Source: Punica granatum
Lineage: Eukaryota; Streptophyta; Magnoliopsida; Myrtales; Lythraceae
NCBI RefSeq assembly: GCF_007655135.1
Contig: NC_045129.1
Location: 25,146,274-25,210,273, forward strand
Length of the DNA: 64,000 nucleotides
Direction of reading: 5' to 3'
The first letter of the stretch is position 1; each line of letters starts with the position of its first letter. A program made the translations under genes and the position numbers. Below are positions 23,550 to 36,411 of this stretch, piece after piece. The notes below the pieces were generated by a model. The model was not told the origin of the DNA. It made no database searches and saw nothing but the letters and a program-made list of their open reading frames with translations.

Positions 23550-24037
23550 TGTAACGAGATTTTGATCAATGGCTCCCTGATACACTCACTCGCGTAGACT
23601 GATAAGATTACGTGCCATAGCCGACTCAAGAGTGGTTGGACGCCACTTTTAAGGAAGAAACCTAAAAGATAAATTCGAAATAGAGTATAGTAGAGAGAAA
23701 CTGGAGAAGACCAAATTTGCATTCAACTTTCAATGTCTCAAATTATATGTTGAAGCCCCTATTTATTGAGGAGGATACAACTAATTAGAAAATTTGTCCA
23801 TTTCATGGACCCCATTCCAAACACCACAACTCTGCCATTACCCACCCTATTACATTAATTTCAACAACCCGTATTATAATAATTGACTTCTACACACTCT
23901 AGAGGCTTCATATCTATGGCCGAGCCATGAACTAGACCAAATGGATCTCTTCAGCCCATGAACAAGTAATTGGGCCTTCATAGCTGGTCTCTCTCTCTGC
24001 ACTGGAATTTTCATTTTCTCGATCATGTGCTACATCA
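23550..24037 (-). mobile_element. Candidate 3' LTR of the gypsy element whose pol ends at 24038
   Basis: On the minus strand pol runs out in a purine-rich AAGGGGAGGA, followed by TGATGTAGCAC, a plausible LTR start. A TATA-like CAATAAATAGGGG lies about 275 bp into it. The right boundary (GTTACA near 23550) is a guess, since no partner LTR is available. Confidence 0.4.
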
Positions 24038-24848
24038 TCCTCCCCTTGTTGAAGAGGATTTGCCCTCAAATCCACGCCTTCTCCTTCTCCCATGATGTCC
24101 TTCAGGTAAGGCATAAGATCTCAAACATTGAAGGTTGGACTTACAACATATGTATCCAGCAATTCCAGTTTGTAGGCATTGTCATTTATCTTCTTTATCA
24201 CCCCAAAAGGACTTTCAGCTCGTGCCATCACCTTGGACATCCTCTAGCTAGGAAACCTTTCCTTCCGGAGATGACCCACACAAGATCTTTGGGCTTGAAC
24301 GATACTGACTTCCGTCGCTTTTCGCGGCACTTGCATATGCCTAATTTTTCTTTTCAATCTAAGCTCGAATCTCCTTATGCATTTTTTTAATTAGTTCAGC
24401 CTTGGCTCCATCTAAGCAACTCCTTTTGCCAACTGGAAGCGGTGCCAAGTCGAGTGGGGTGGTCGGATTGAACTCGTAGACCACCTTGAAGGGTGAGTGT
24501 CCTGTAGCCATGAACGTTACGGTTATAATCAAACTTCAAGTAGGCCAAACACTCATCCTAGTTCTTCAAACTCTTATGCACCACTGTTCAAAGCCAAGTT
24601 AAGAGGATTCAATTCACTACTTCAGTTTCGCCATCGGTCTGCGGATGACGGGTTATGCTGAATAGCAGTTTGGTTCCCAACTTCCTCCACAAAGTCTTCC
24701 AGAAATAACTCAGAAACTTAACGTTGCGGTCATAAACAATGCTCAGTGGAATCCCAAGCAAGCGAACAATCTCCTTGAAGATCAAATCAGATACATGGCT
24801 AGCGTTATCCGTTTTGCGACATTTAATAAAATGCGACATCTTCAAAAA
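24038..24848 (-). pseudogene. Gypsy integrase, C-terminal half (continues from 38057-38345)
   Basis: Minus-strand reading gives the integrase core end, [19 protein letters not shown] (canonical -SDRD- has become VYDRN) and [14 protein letters not shown]. It then passes several stops and shifts to a basic C-terminal region near 24110-24300 and a tail LRANPLQQGEDD (about 24035-24070). The N-terminal half of the same integrase lies 13.2 kb away at 38057-38345, across the inserted LARD-like element. Removing that element and one copy of the ACAAT duplication rejoins the two in the same frame. Confidence 0.85.
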
Positions 24849-24853
24849 ACAAT

Positions 24854-27800
24854 TGTCATGACCCGAAATTTCGATAGAACTTTTCCTAAATTTCATCGAA
24901 TCCATTATCACATAAAAACTTACTTCTCATAAATTTCCATAGTATATAACCAATCCATCAACTATGATAGGTATATACACTTTTCCGGAGATTTCTTTTT
25001 CACTCTCACATCAGTGATACAACTAACAAAATCTTCAGGTCGTAACATTCTAAAGTACATTCTATACAAAAATGATATCTATCAAATAACTAAGGCTCCT
25101 ACCTAGTCCTTCAAGCTGATCCCCGATATCAAAAAGTGGTTTCTCCGCGTAATCGGAAGCTTATCTGGAAAAATGTATGCAGGGTGTGAGCTGTATCTCA
25201 GTGAGCACTAAATTCCAAAGCAAAATGAATAATAATAAGAGATAAATATATTTTAGACAACCAAATATTCCTATAGATAGTAGTAGCATAACCAAGTCTA
25301 TCAATTAATTCACCAACACGACATATTAGACAATACGTACAAATGGTTACTAAGTTCTTTCATCAACAATCAATTGCCCTTATAACCATATAAAACTATT
25401 ATTAGAATTAACATTTAACCCAACATCATCTTGCGCTCATAGCCTAACTAAATCAAATTAGCAACCACACGGCTTCAACATAATAATTCAGACAATCATA
25501 ATAATCATCACATTTACAGCAATCCAACCAAATAAACAATATACAACACAACCAAATCAATATAGCCATAGGGTTGCATTCCCTCGCAACGGAGTTATGA
25601 CGGTACCGTGACCCCGCACATCTCACTCATACCATTCTCAACTTCCAATATCCACATCTCATAAGCGGAGGCCGTCTATTAACCTCCGACGGTAAGAGTT
25701 GACCTCAATTTGTATTTCACCGGGTCTTAGCGGCCGATCAGGCCCCTTTTTCTATTCCGCCGGGTCCAGCGCCCGATCAGGCCCCTGTTTATATTCCGCT
25801 GGGTCCAGCGCCCGATCATGCCCCAATTTATATTCCGCCGGGTCCAGCGACCGATCAGGCCCTATTTGTATTCCGCGGGGTCCAGCGGCCGATCTGGTCC
25901 ATTTTGTAATTCGTCGGGTCCAGCGGTCCCATGGCTATAGTCAAACAACAATCGCAAGCACAGTCAACTGCAGCCATGCCATCACACATCATAAGCCCAC
26001 ACCAAATCCTTATTCCCAAATTATCACAGTTCCGTATACACAAACACAACCACAATCATTTTCCAATTGAATCACATATTTTCTTACGCAAGCCACATAC
26101 TCAATCACACTGCATATCCCAAATCAAGGTGAAACATAAAAGGCCATATTTCTCAGATCCTTTCCCACAACATTGCAAGACCGATTCCTTAATCTAACTA
26201 CCACTATATTCGTCTTAAATAATTTATATAATTATAACATATAACTTCACAAGGACATAGAGTATTCATATAACATACTATAATTATATATATCATTTCA
26301 CAATGGAATGAAGTACTCACAAAGACCCCCGAAAATAATAGCTCAATGGGTCGAGCTTTTCCGGGTGTATAGTCTCGGTCTCCTCAGCCCCTATTAAGTT
26401 TAAACATAAGGGTTAATATACTAAATAAGAGTAAAAATATGCATCAATTTACCTCCCGTGCCATTTCCTGGATGTAGCTATAATATAAGATGTTTATAAT
26501 TAACAAATGCTTCTTCCCTATCCCTTTCGGTTCCTGACTAACTCTCTAAATAGGAAACGATGCAAAATGCTATACACGTGTATTCCTCAAATTATATCAA
26601 CTTAGGATTCGTTGCAATATATATCAAATGGATGACCAATTTGATCAGCCAAATTCAAGAAGAGTACAAGGAATTCTAAGTACTTCTTTGGTTCCAAAAT
26701 ACAAATAAACAAGAGCTTATTCAATCAATCCATCACATGATATCATTATAATGCATGATAAATTCTCAAATCAGATCCCTTCTCTAATCCATAGTCAGCT
26801 CAAAAAGCAAAATATATGCATATATATACCTATGTACACACACTTGTCTACATCTATATATGTATATATAGATTTTCAGAAGGGCATAGCTATGTGTATT
26901 AGAAACCTCCTAACTCAACTAAGAAATTTGCCCCCTGCCTTACAACCGAATTATTCAGCTTATATAAGTGACCAACTCATTCCAAAACAACATGAGATTA
27001 ACTCCAAATATGTCCAATTCAACCTATATCAGCTAGGAAAGCTAACTAAATTCCTGTAAACTAACCTTTTGAAACTTGATCAGCTAAGATGGATGCAAGA
27101 AGAGCAACAAACTATGTACAACATAGTAAATATGAATGTTTAAATCATAGATAATCAACTTACTAATCAATACTCCAACTTAGTCTTCTTCCTCTTCTTC
27201 TTCTCCAAGAATTTTCTCAACTCAGTTCAGTTCTCTCTCTCTCTCTCTCTTCTGGTTCATTTTCGTTTTCTCTCAGCTAGGGATAGAGCAAGGGAGGGTA
27301 TGGCTTAAATAAGGAAGAAAAGAAGAAAAAAAAGTGGTCAAAGATGGTCAAAGGCGGTGGGAAGAAAAGGGCTTCTGAAGAGGAGGCCACTTGGCCCATT
27401 CTACACTCATCTCTATCTGACTTCTCACTTTTTCGTTTTTTTTTTCATATAGATGAAGATCCAGCCACAAGTTGTGGTATATTATATACATTTTAAGATC
27501 CAGCCACAAATTATGGTATATTATATACATGTATGTCATGTAACCATGCATGTGCATACGGATATGTATATGTGTGCCTATATATGTGCATTTGGTAGAG
27601 ACCGGTCTCACAACAGGGGAGAAGAGTGGATTTGTTGTGGCAAGTTCCACCATCAAGAAGACAACCCACTAATCAAATCATTATTTTATTTCCATTTCAT
27701 TTGGTTATTATTATTATCTCCAAACATTCTAAAGCACTTGCTGAAAAGAGAAATAGGCCTATACATAGTATACATTCTATATAAATATATATGTATGAAA

Positions 27801-27902
27801 ATACCACTTATAAAGCAATTATGATTTACGTAATATAATGTGTGTGTGTGTATATATATATATATGTTTCTATGTATATATGCGAAACTGTCGAGTTTCA
27901 CA
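24854..27902 (-). repeat. 3' LTR (minus orientation) of the LARD-like element
   Basis: 3049 bp. Contains six units of the 40-bp minisatellite (25725-25925), a short CT run near 27232-27250, and AT/GT microsatellites close to the end. The 88-codon frame at 25931-26197 recurs in the other LTR at 31265-31531 almost unchanged, but it is not a protein family I recognise and is repeat-derived. Confidence 0.9.
25725..25925. repeat. Minisatellite, six units of about 40 bp
   Basis: GGTCCAGCG(G/C)CCGATC units as at the left window edge. The sister LTR has four. Confidence 0.9.
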
Positions 27903-30264
27903 ATCTCCCCCACTAATAAAAATTTCGTCCTCGAAATTTATTTATGTGATACCCAAAAAGTTAGAGCATTAAGGGTTATAGCATCCTTAGGTTCCCATAT
28001 CTCCTCTGAACTGACTTTTCCAAGCACCTTCCTGGGTCACCAAGCTTCTGCTGAGCCACTATAATAAATCAAATGATTTGAGCCTAAATGTTGTAGAATA
28101 TCCAAATCCCCATCTCAAAAGCAACTCTAAGATATCTGAGTTCGAATACCGAAAACTCTATCCAAACTTAATCAATAGAAATCCTTCCATGTCGCTGGGA
28201 TATATATTAACTGAAATAAACCCCAAATCTACCTTGAGTGATCAAAAAATTAATATATGTCCATGCTGATGGTAGAATTGGCCAATCTCAACCTGATAGC
28301 TTTTCCAGTAGAATAACCCATGCCAAAGTGGATTGCTGATAGCGGAAATTTAGAATACCAGAAACCCATGTTGAACTCATACGATGATGCCAGACTAAAA
28401 TATTAACCCAAGCAATAATAAAATCCCAAGATCAATGATAAGAACCAAGTAAGATCCTGTTGAATAAGCAGAGCAACAATTCCCTCAATCCCGTATGATC
28501 AATCCCACGACAACATCAACCCTGACTGGTTGCAGATATAAAAGAGAAAATAATATGGAGTCGCCATTGCTGGAATTAGAGAACACAGGATGGCAGACAA
28601 CATTGAACAATTAATAATCCAGGAAATATTCCAATAAAGGAAATCTGACATATATGCTCAAAGGTCGTGGGAACTTCCTAAAAGAATACCTCTGAACCTG
28701 ATCTGTAAAGAATCCTTGTAAAACCATATATGTATAATCGAAATGTATCTTGACCCTGATACTTGACTGAATTCAGCACTCATTTGAAGCTCGAAGAATA
28801 GCTGATCATAACACTGATTCCATGAGAAACTTAAACTATGGGAAACCTGAGGTGCCTCCCTTTACTTAGTTCTTAATAGTATTATAATAATTATGTATAG
28901 ATTTCGAAAAGTGTACTTAAGTCCCAAGCTTTTTCTTTAACCAAGCACAAAGAAATTAATGAATATCAACCTCAAAAAAAAAAATCTTACTAATATATCA
29001 GTAAAGTATTAAAAGTTTCTCATAAGTAAATGGGGCAATTGAGTTCGAACTAATCGAATAACTAACATAACAATTAAACAAGGAAATCACAATCAAAACT
29101 CAGCCACATCTACTCCAATTCAATTTACCTCTGTTTTAAAGCCCCGACTTAGATCTTGCCTTTTACTTCTCCAATTTCGTAATCCACTAAATTAGTCTGT
29201 GAATAAATCCTCCACTTACTTAGTTCAGAGAACAGTAAAATTCCAACGAATTAACCATCTACTTTCCAATTTAGTTTTTCGATTTACTTATTACCATCGA
29301 ACTCACACGGATTACATATACAGGCACAAGAAGAGATCAAGTCGCTAGCATATTAATAATGCATCCATAACAAACTGATTTCAAGCCCAAATCACTGCTT
29401 AAGGTGATTCTCCAAATTCCGATTCCGATAAGTCTCCTAAACAATCAAAATAAACCACGTAACATACGCTTTCTATTTATGTGTCTCATCTATTCTTACT
29501 CTGCTCCAAACCGAATCGTTAACCCATTTATAAAAAAAAACGAACATGATTTAAGAAAAAGAAGAACCTAATTAATAAGAGCTTAGCACCTACATAATAT
29601 GACTATAATTTAGCCAAAAGCAAAATCGAGTCTTTATTATTATTATTTTTTCCTTATCGTCAAGAATTCAATCAATCATACTTTTTATGCTATTCCTAGC
29701 CCCCAATCATCCTTGTTTGATTTTCTTCCTTTTCTGAGCTCCTAATCAAGCTTTCAATCACAGTGTTTCTTTCGAACAGAACAAACCCTCTTAAACATAA
29801 GCCAAGTCAAATTATAGATATGCAAGAATATCAATATACACGTGCCAAAAGTTTATATTTTCATTGCTTACCAAAAGAAAGAAAGAAAGAGATTACAACC
29901 ATGACAACAAATATTGGATTCAATCGAGGATCCAAATAATATTCCGACAAACTAAATCAAATATATGTGCTCAAAGAATTGCAAGAACTTATGTAAAACC
30001 TGATATGCAAAACCTAATTGTTTAATGATATTTCCAATCCTCAACTGCTTCGCATCATTTTTCCCTATTGTGCAGTGCAATGAAATTTCAACAAGCAGAC
30101 ATAACCCCATGCTTATTCACTAACAGATCCAAACCATAAATAACTCAAATGTTGAATAAGCATGGAGTTCAAATGAATCCTAGCAAATTATCCAAAAATT
30201 ACGCGGGGATCAAGCTTCAACTTAAGTTTACAGGATCTCCTAACCTAGGCTATGATACCAAAAT
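27903..30264 (-). other. Non-coding internal domain of the LARD-like element
   Basis: 2362 bp bounded by the polypurine tract and the primer-binding site. The longest frames are 60-75 codons and show no gag, protease, reverse transcriptase or integrase motifs. It presumably supplies packaging and priming signals only. Confidence 0.75.
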
Positions 30265-31614
30265 TGTCACGACCCGAAATTTCGATAGAACTTTTCCTAA
30301 ATTTCATCGAATCCATTATCACATAAAAACTTACTTCTCATAAATTTCCATAGTATATAACCAATCCATCAACTCTGATAGGTATATACACTTTTCCGGA
30401 GATTTCTTTTTCGCTCTCACATCAGTGATACAACTAACAAAATCTTCAGGTCGTAACATTCTAAAGTACATTCTATACAAAAATGATATCTATCAAATAA
30501 CTAAGGTTCCTACCTAGTCCTTCAAGCTGATCCCCGATATCAAAAAGTGGTTTCTCCGCGTAATTGGAAGCTTATCTGGAAAAATGTATGCAGGGTGTGA
30601 GCTACATCTCAGTGAGCACTAAATTCCAAAGCAAAATGAATAATAATAAGAGATAAATATATTTTAGACAACCAAATATTCCTATAGATAGTAGTAGCAT
30701 AACCAAGTCTATCAATTAATTCACCAACACGACATATTAGACAATACGTACAAATGGTTATTAAGTTTTTTCATCAACAATCAATTGCCCTTATAACCAT
30801 ATAAAACTATTATTAGAATTAACATTTAACCCAACATCATCTTGCGCTCATAGCCTAACTAAATCAAATTAGCAACCACACGGCTTCAACATAATAATTC
30901 AGACAATCATAACAATCATCACATTTACAGCAATCCAACCAAACAAACAATATACAACACAACCAAATCAATATAGCCATAGGGTTGCATTCCCTCGCAA
31001 CGGAGTTATGACGGTACCGTGACCCCGCACATCTCACTCATACCATTCTCAACTTCCAATATCCACATCTCATAAGCAGAGGCCGTCTATTAACCTCCGA
31101 CGGTAAGAGTTGACCTCAATTTGTATTACACCGAGTCTTAGCGGCCGATCAGGCCCCTTTTTCTATTCCGCTGGGTCCAGCGGCCGATCAGGCCCCTGTT
31201 TATATTCCGCCGGGTCCAGCGGCCGATCAGGCCCATTTTGTAATCCGCCGGGTCCAGCGGTCCCATGGCTATAGTCAAACAACAATCACAAGCACAATCA
31301 ACTGCAGCCATGCCATCACACATCATAAGCCCACACCAAATCCTTATTCCCAAATTATCACAGTTCCGTATACACAAATACAACCACAATCATTTTCCAA
31401 TTGAATCACATATTTTCTTACGCAAGCCACATACTCAATCACACTGCATATCCCAAATCAAGGTGAAACATAAAAGGCCATATTTCTCAGATCCTTTCCC
31501 ACAACATTGCAAGACTGATTCCTTAATCTAACTACCACTATATTCGTCTTAAATAATTTATATAATTATAACATATAACTTCACAAGGAAATAGAGTATT
31601 TATATAACATACTA

Positions 31615-34600
31615 TGTACGGACCCGAATGTGGACTCTCGTCGGGGCCCGCATTGCGTGCTTTTGGATCGCGTGGCTTGGGAGTGTCCACCTTCCCGTGG
31701 GGACGCGTGACGGACACGCGTGAGAGAAGGAGTCGCCACTTATCATTTTACGACCCGTAGGTCGAAGGCGGATAAGTTACCCGGGTCTAGGGGTATGGAA
31801 CACCTAGTTTGTCGTTAAGGCATTGGTCTGTGCGGAACCGGAAAATCCGTATTCGGGGGTTCATGTTACGTGCGGGCCTATATCCCGCACGCCCTTTCGG
31901 TACTCTGGTTTGCTAGGCTTGCATGTTTTATGATTTACCGCATGAATTAAGCTGCACTCGGCTCGCACGTTTTGACACCGGAAATTCGGTGAACTAAACG
32001 ATGTCGGTTGAGAAGCCGAGAGGGAAGTAAACCCATGTGTCGGGGAATAGGTTCACAATCTTGCGTTACAGTTCATCGAACCATGGAGGTTGAATCCCTG
32101 CATGAACCAGAACCGCGAGTTCTTGGATTTACTTGTATCTGGGCAAGCATTAGACCGATTCGATTAATTCGACTCTCGGACCGTTCGCTCACCGACTGGA
32201 ATTCTTACAGAATGAATGTACAAAATAAAAATCCTTACAATACTCTCGAAAATAATAAATACAAATTACAAATGGCCGAATTCCAGTCGACTCGCGTTCG
32301 GTTATTATTCCACTCTAACTCACCGTGAGTTTAGGGAAAAGACCGAAGAACCGAAATTCAATGGACGCTCTCACTGAATAGGGCGTTGGACCCTGTGAGT
32401 ATTGATTAGGGCATTGGACCCTGCGATCGATGATTAGGGTGTTGAACCCTAATATTATTCGACCTAGGGATCAGGCTCGACCCGCATGGCAAACAGGTGC
32501 GGAAAGATAACACGCAACATGTTAATAACAGACAAGGTGTTTGTTATTGTTGAGTGTACGTGTTTTAACAAGTTTATTGATCCGGGGTATTTTGGCATGC
32601 AAATCCTACCCTAGACAAACAAGCACGTGCCAATGTTTTAGCATTCGGCTTTGGTTTGAGAACCTGACATGTCGGGTGTCCGTAATCAAGTTTCGAGTGT
32701 GTGGATTGTTTTTACAGTGATTCGGTGTTGTGACACTGAATTACCACTGAATTAGCCTAACTCGTGTTTTAACTCTAGATTTGGAACCTAGAGTTTCACC
32801 TAACCATTTTCTAGCATTTGGTTAAGTCGAGTGAAATGATTAGTCAGTTAATTGTAATTTTGATACAGAGTACCCAACTAACACCTTAAACTGAGCTAGG
32901 ATGTTGGCAAATCACAAAATGATGTTCTTGCCCTTGATTTGAAAATTTGTTTTCAGAAAAGGAGAACAACACAATACGGATTTGAAAGTATGAGGGTTTT
33001 GAAAAGGGCATTAACTCCGTTTTGTAATTCGTCGACGCGAGTTACAAATTAATGTCCAATTCATGCAAAGTTGTTTAAATTGAATGAATTAACCGTGTGA
33101 ACGTTCCGATTAACCCGTTCGTGGAATTAATGCTTAAGGTTATCGCCAAATGCATTAATTGTGAAAACGATTCGTGATTTGACGACCAAGACGGTTCCGT
33201 AAGGATCGAGGATATTTGGACCAATGACCGAAACTACCCTCGTAACCGAATGGACCCGAATGAGTCATTGATACCCGAATCCATGCATGCTTTGTTTTGA
33301 AAAGACATTTTTATGCGATATTGCGACAATAATGTAAATTGCAAATTACACGAAAGCCGAGAACGGACTCAAAACGGGAAGAAGAATCCTCATGCCACCC
33401 GTACGAGTCTAAGAGGCTCTCGGTTACTTCTCCTTGGAGATAGCCGAGAGGTCTCATGGCCCGAATGGGATTCCACGAGGTTTTCCCGTCTCGTTTCGAA
33501 TCATTTCTCGCATGCCTAAACGACAAACATGATAAATGACACGATTAACTAAAGTCGGTATTGCCATGATTTGAATAGCGCATTCGAACATGCAAACATG
33601 CACAAACAAGTTATTTAAGGAATCGATAAAACAATACCGACTTCATGCACGTAAGAAAACACGAGAAAACTCGGGAATCAAGCTTGGATCGGGAATCAAG
33701 GCCGATCTTAACCCGAGGAAAGCAAGCCAAGCCTCGGTCACCTTTTCTTGAGGCAAACCCGAGAGCTCTTTTGCTTATTTCGGGTCGGGAAGGTCTTCCG
33801 AGGGTTGATCCAAACGTTTCCCGACATGCTAACATGTTATATGATGATGAACATGCATAATATAACAAGAAAGTGTATAAAACTTAAGTCTTGCAAGTTA
33901 AACATGCATAAAACGCCATATTACTCCATAGCCATGCAAATAATGTAAAGAGCCCTAACTCCTCTAAGTCAAGAGTGATTTACCTAGCCTCGGGATACGA
34001 GGAAAGAGTCGGGGAAGTGTTCGAGAGTCGGGTGACTCGGTTGAACGCTTGGAAGAGTGCTCGGGTGCAAGGGCATGCACGTTCGGGGAGCTAGGTGCAC
34101 GGGGCGTGCGGCTGGAGTGCACGGGAGGCGCGCGGCTGGCGTGCGCGGGCGCGCGGCTGAACGCGCGGGAGGCGCGCGGGCGCTCGGGGCGTGCAGCTGG
34201 CGTGCGCGGGCGCGCGGCTGTGCGCGCGGCTGGACGCGCGGGTGCGCTGCTGTGCGCGCGTGTGCGCGGCTGGACGCGCGAGCGTGCGGCTACGGGTGCA
34301 CTGTTCACCCAAGAGCACGATCTTCGCCCGAAATGAGGAAATCAACCTGAAATGATGAGCAAATGACTTCAAACCAAAAATCTAAGTTCATGAATGAACT
34401 CCTTGGGTCCAAAACATGTGGTCCATGGAGTTTGAGAAGTTTTGAACTAAAGTCGGGATGATGAACATCGGTTTCCGACTTAAGAAACTCAAAGCTTTCT
34501 TCGGGTTTGCTTCGTTTTTTCTCTCTTGGTTTTGAAGTGTTGAAGCTTGCTGGTTTTTGAGTGTTCTTCGCTATGGAGTTTGAGAGGATTTCTTGAAGGA

Positions 34601-36411
34601 GAAAGGTTGGAGAGAGTGTGCAAGAGGAGAAGTGATTATCTTAATCACTTTTGGGTCATTTATAAGCAAAGCTAATGACACAATTAGCAAAAGCAAGTGC
34701 TCTTAACCCCCATGCTTAGCAAATTTCGGTTTGATTAAGAAAATATCAAGCCTCATCCTCTTCCATTGCATTAATGAAGAAGAGATAAGCATTGATGAGC
34801 ATTGATGAAGATGGAGTGTTGTCTTCAAATTGTAGGCTTGATATTTTCCTAAGAGGATGCAAGTTGCATGGAGAAAATGACAAGGAGATGAGGATGAATG
34901 TGGACCATGCAATCTTGATGAAGAAGAGCCAAGAAGCTTTGATGAGCATTGAGTGTTGTCTTCAACCTCTCCAAGATATTTTGGCTAAGAGAGGGCAAGT
35001 TGGCTTCTTGCATTGAAGAGGAAGAAGAAGCTTCTAGAGCATAGGGTGACTCATCTTGGGTAGCCCGTGGGTCCCACAACCGAAGAGGAGAAACCGGGAA
35101 AAAGCTCGGGTCTCGATTGATCGCGCATTCGAGGCTCGTGGTTCGAACCGAATGTTGAATTATCGATATACGCGAGGAAACGGGTTTAAAGAGTCCGAGA
35201 TTGGCATTTTCCGTGAGAAATTGCCAAATGTCTGTATGAGGCTCGGAAGCCGGTTTTGCTCCTTTTATGCATTCAGAGCGAGGTTGCCCACTTCTGACAG
35301 CATATCTTGTATCTGCATCCCACGTCGGTCATTTTGACATAAATTGTCAAATTACGTGGGCACTTGACCCTTAAGCCAGTAATGCAAAATATGGAGCCGA
35401 AGATGTCCTAGGAGGCCGAAACTGGATTTCTCAGATTTCTTTTTGAGTTTCTTGGGCGATCCGGAGATCACTGTGATCTCTGTTTGCCGAGATTGGGCCT
35501 CTAAGAATATGAAAAGTGCATCTGAGACCCTTAAAGCACTGCTCGAGGGGTCTAGATGAGTTGTGTGATTCATTCCGACGATTCCACATTGAGGGTTGAG
35601 ATAAGCGGCACTGGAATTGCCAACCATCCGGCCTCAAGTTTCCCCAAAGAGGACCTCCGGATATGGATCTTCACTGAAAATGGCCTTTTGTGCTCCTCGG
35701 AGGTTACTCGAGAAACCGTAAAGGGTTTTGCTGTCTGTTTTGCCCAATTGCGATTGTACGCTGGAGTTTTCAGGACAATGTAGTGTGAACTTCGTTGGCC
35801 GTAATTCCATCAAACCAGTCTCCAGTTACGCTCTTTCGAAGAAGGGTATGCCCGTTTTGTCGCTCGGAAGTCATTTAGGGTGTTTGTATGGCTTCCAAAA
35901 GACAATCTGAAGCTCTGCACGTGCTCTGTATGATTGTGGGGCGTGGCCGCATCTGATATTTGGAATTAACTTTTCTCCGAGAAATCGGCATTTTTGGACT
36001 TCCACTGAAAAGTTGTCTGTATACAGAAAGTTGTTCTGTATAGAGCAGATGATTTGCAAAATGCCTTTGGGGACACTTTTCATCTGTTTGGCATTGAAGT
36101 GGATTTTTGGAGTCCAATATTGGCTATCTTCCGATAGTCGAGCAAACTATCGAAAAATGGGGATGTCCACGTGGTATGCTGGAAATGCCGGTTTTGGACG
36201 TTGTTGAGCTCTCTAGTCACTCTGTTGTCCTTTAGTGACCCTTGGAGTCCTTCTGTCGTGTCCATGTGTCATTTGCCCGATTTCGCCGACTTGAGGATGA
36301 ATAGTGATTTTCTGCTCTGTTAAGTCGTTTTTCTGTATTCTGCTCAAGTTGCGGCTTGGATCATTACTGATAATGTCATTTGAATTGGTGAGCCAAAATG
36401 GGGTGCTGACA
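31615..36411. mobile_element. 4.8 kb insertion, probably a solo LTR of a large (Ogre-like?) element
   Basis: Starts TGTACGGACCC, ends GGTGCTGACA, and is flanked by TACTA on both sides (31610-31614 and 36412-36416). TG...CA ends and a 5-bp duplication are LTR-retrotransposon hallmarks. I found no second copy of either end inside it, no primer-binding site and no coding domain. A solo LTR left by recombination is the simplest reading; a degenerate non-autonomous element is the alternative. Notable content: repeated GGGCATTGGACCCTG-like phrases near 32380-32450 and a GC-rich minisatellite at 34085-34300. The frames listed in it are low-complexity. Confidence 0.7.
34085..34300. repeat. GC-rich minisatellite inside the solo LTR
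   Basis: Imperfect tandem units built on GCGCGCGGCTGGCGTGCGCG. It gives Arg/Ala/Gly-rich frames in all registers on both strands, a sign of repeat rather than gene. It stands out sharply from the AT-rich surroundings. Confidence 0.8.

Noticed and set aside
25931..31531. Nearly identical 88-codon frames at 25931-26197 and 31265-31531
   Set aside because: They are the same stretch of the two LTRs of one element, and the diverged third copy at the window's left edge does not keep the frame.
34049..34372. Overlapping Arg/Ala/Gly-rich frames on both strands
   Set aside because: All registers are open because of a GC-rich tandem repeat; typical artefact.
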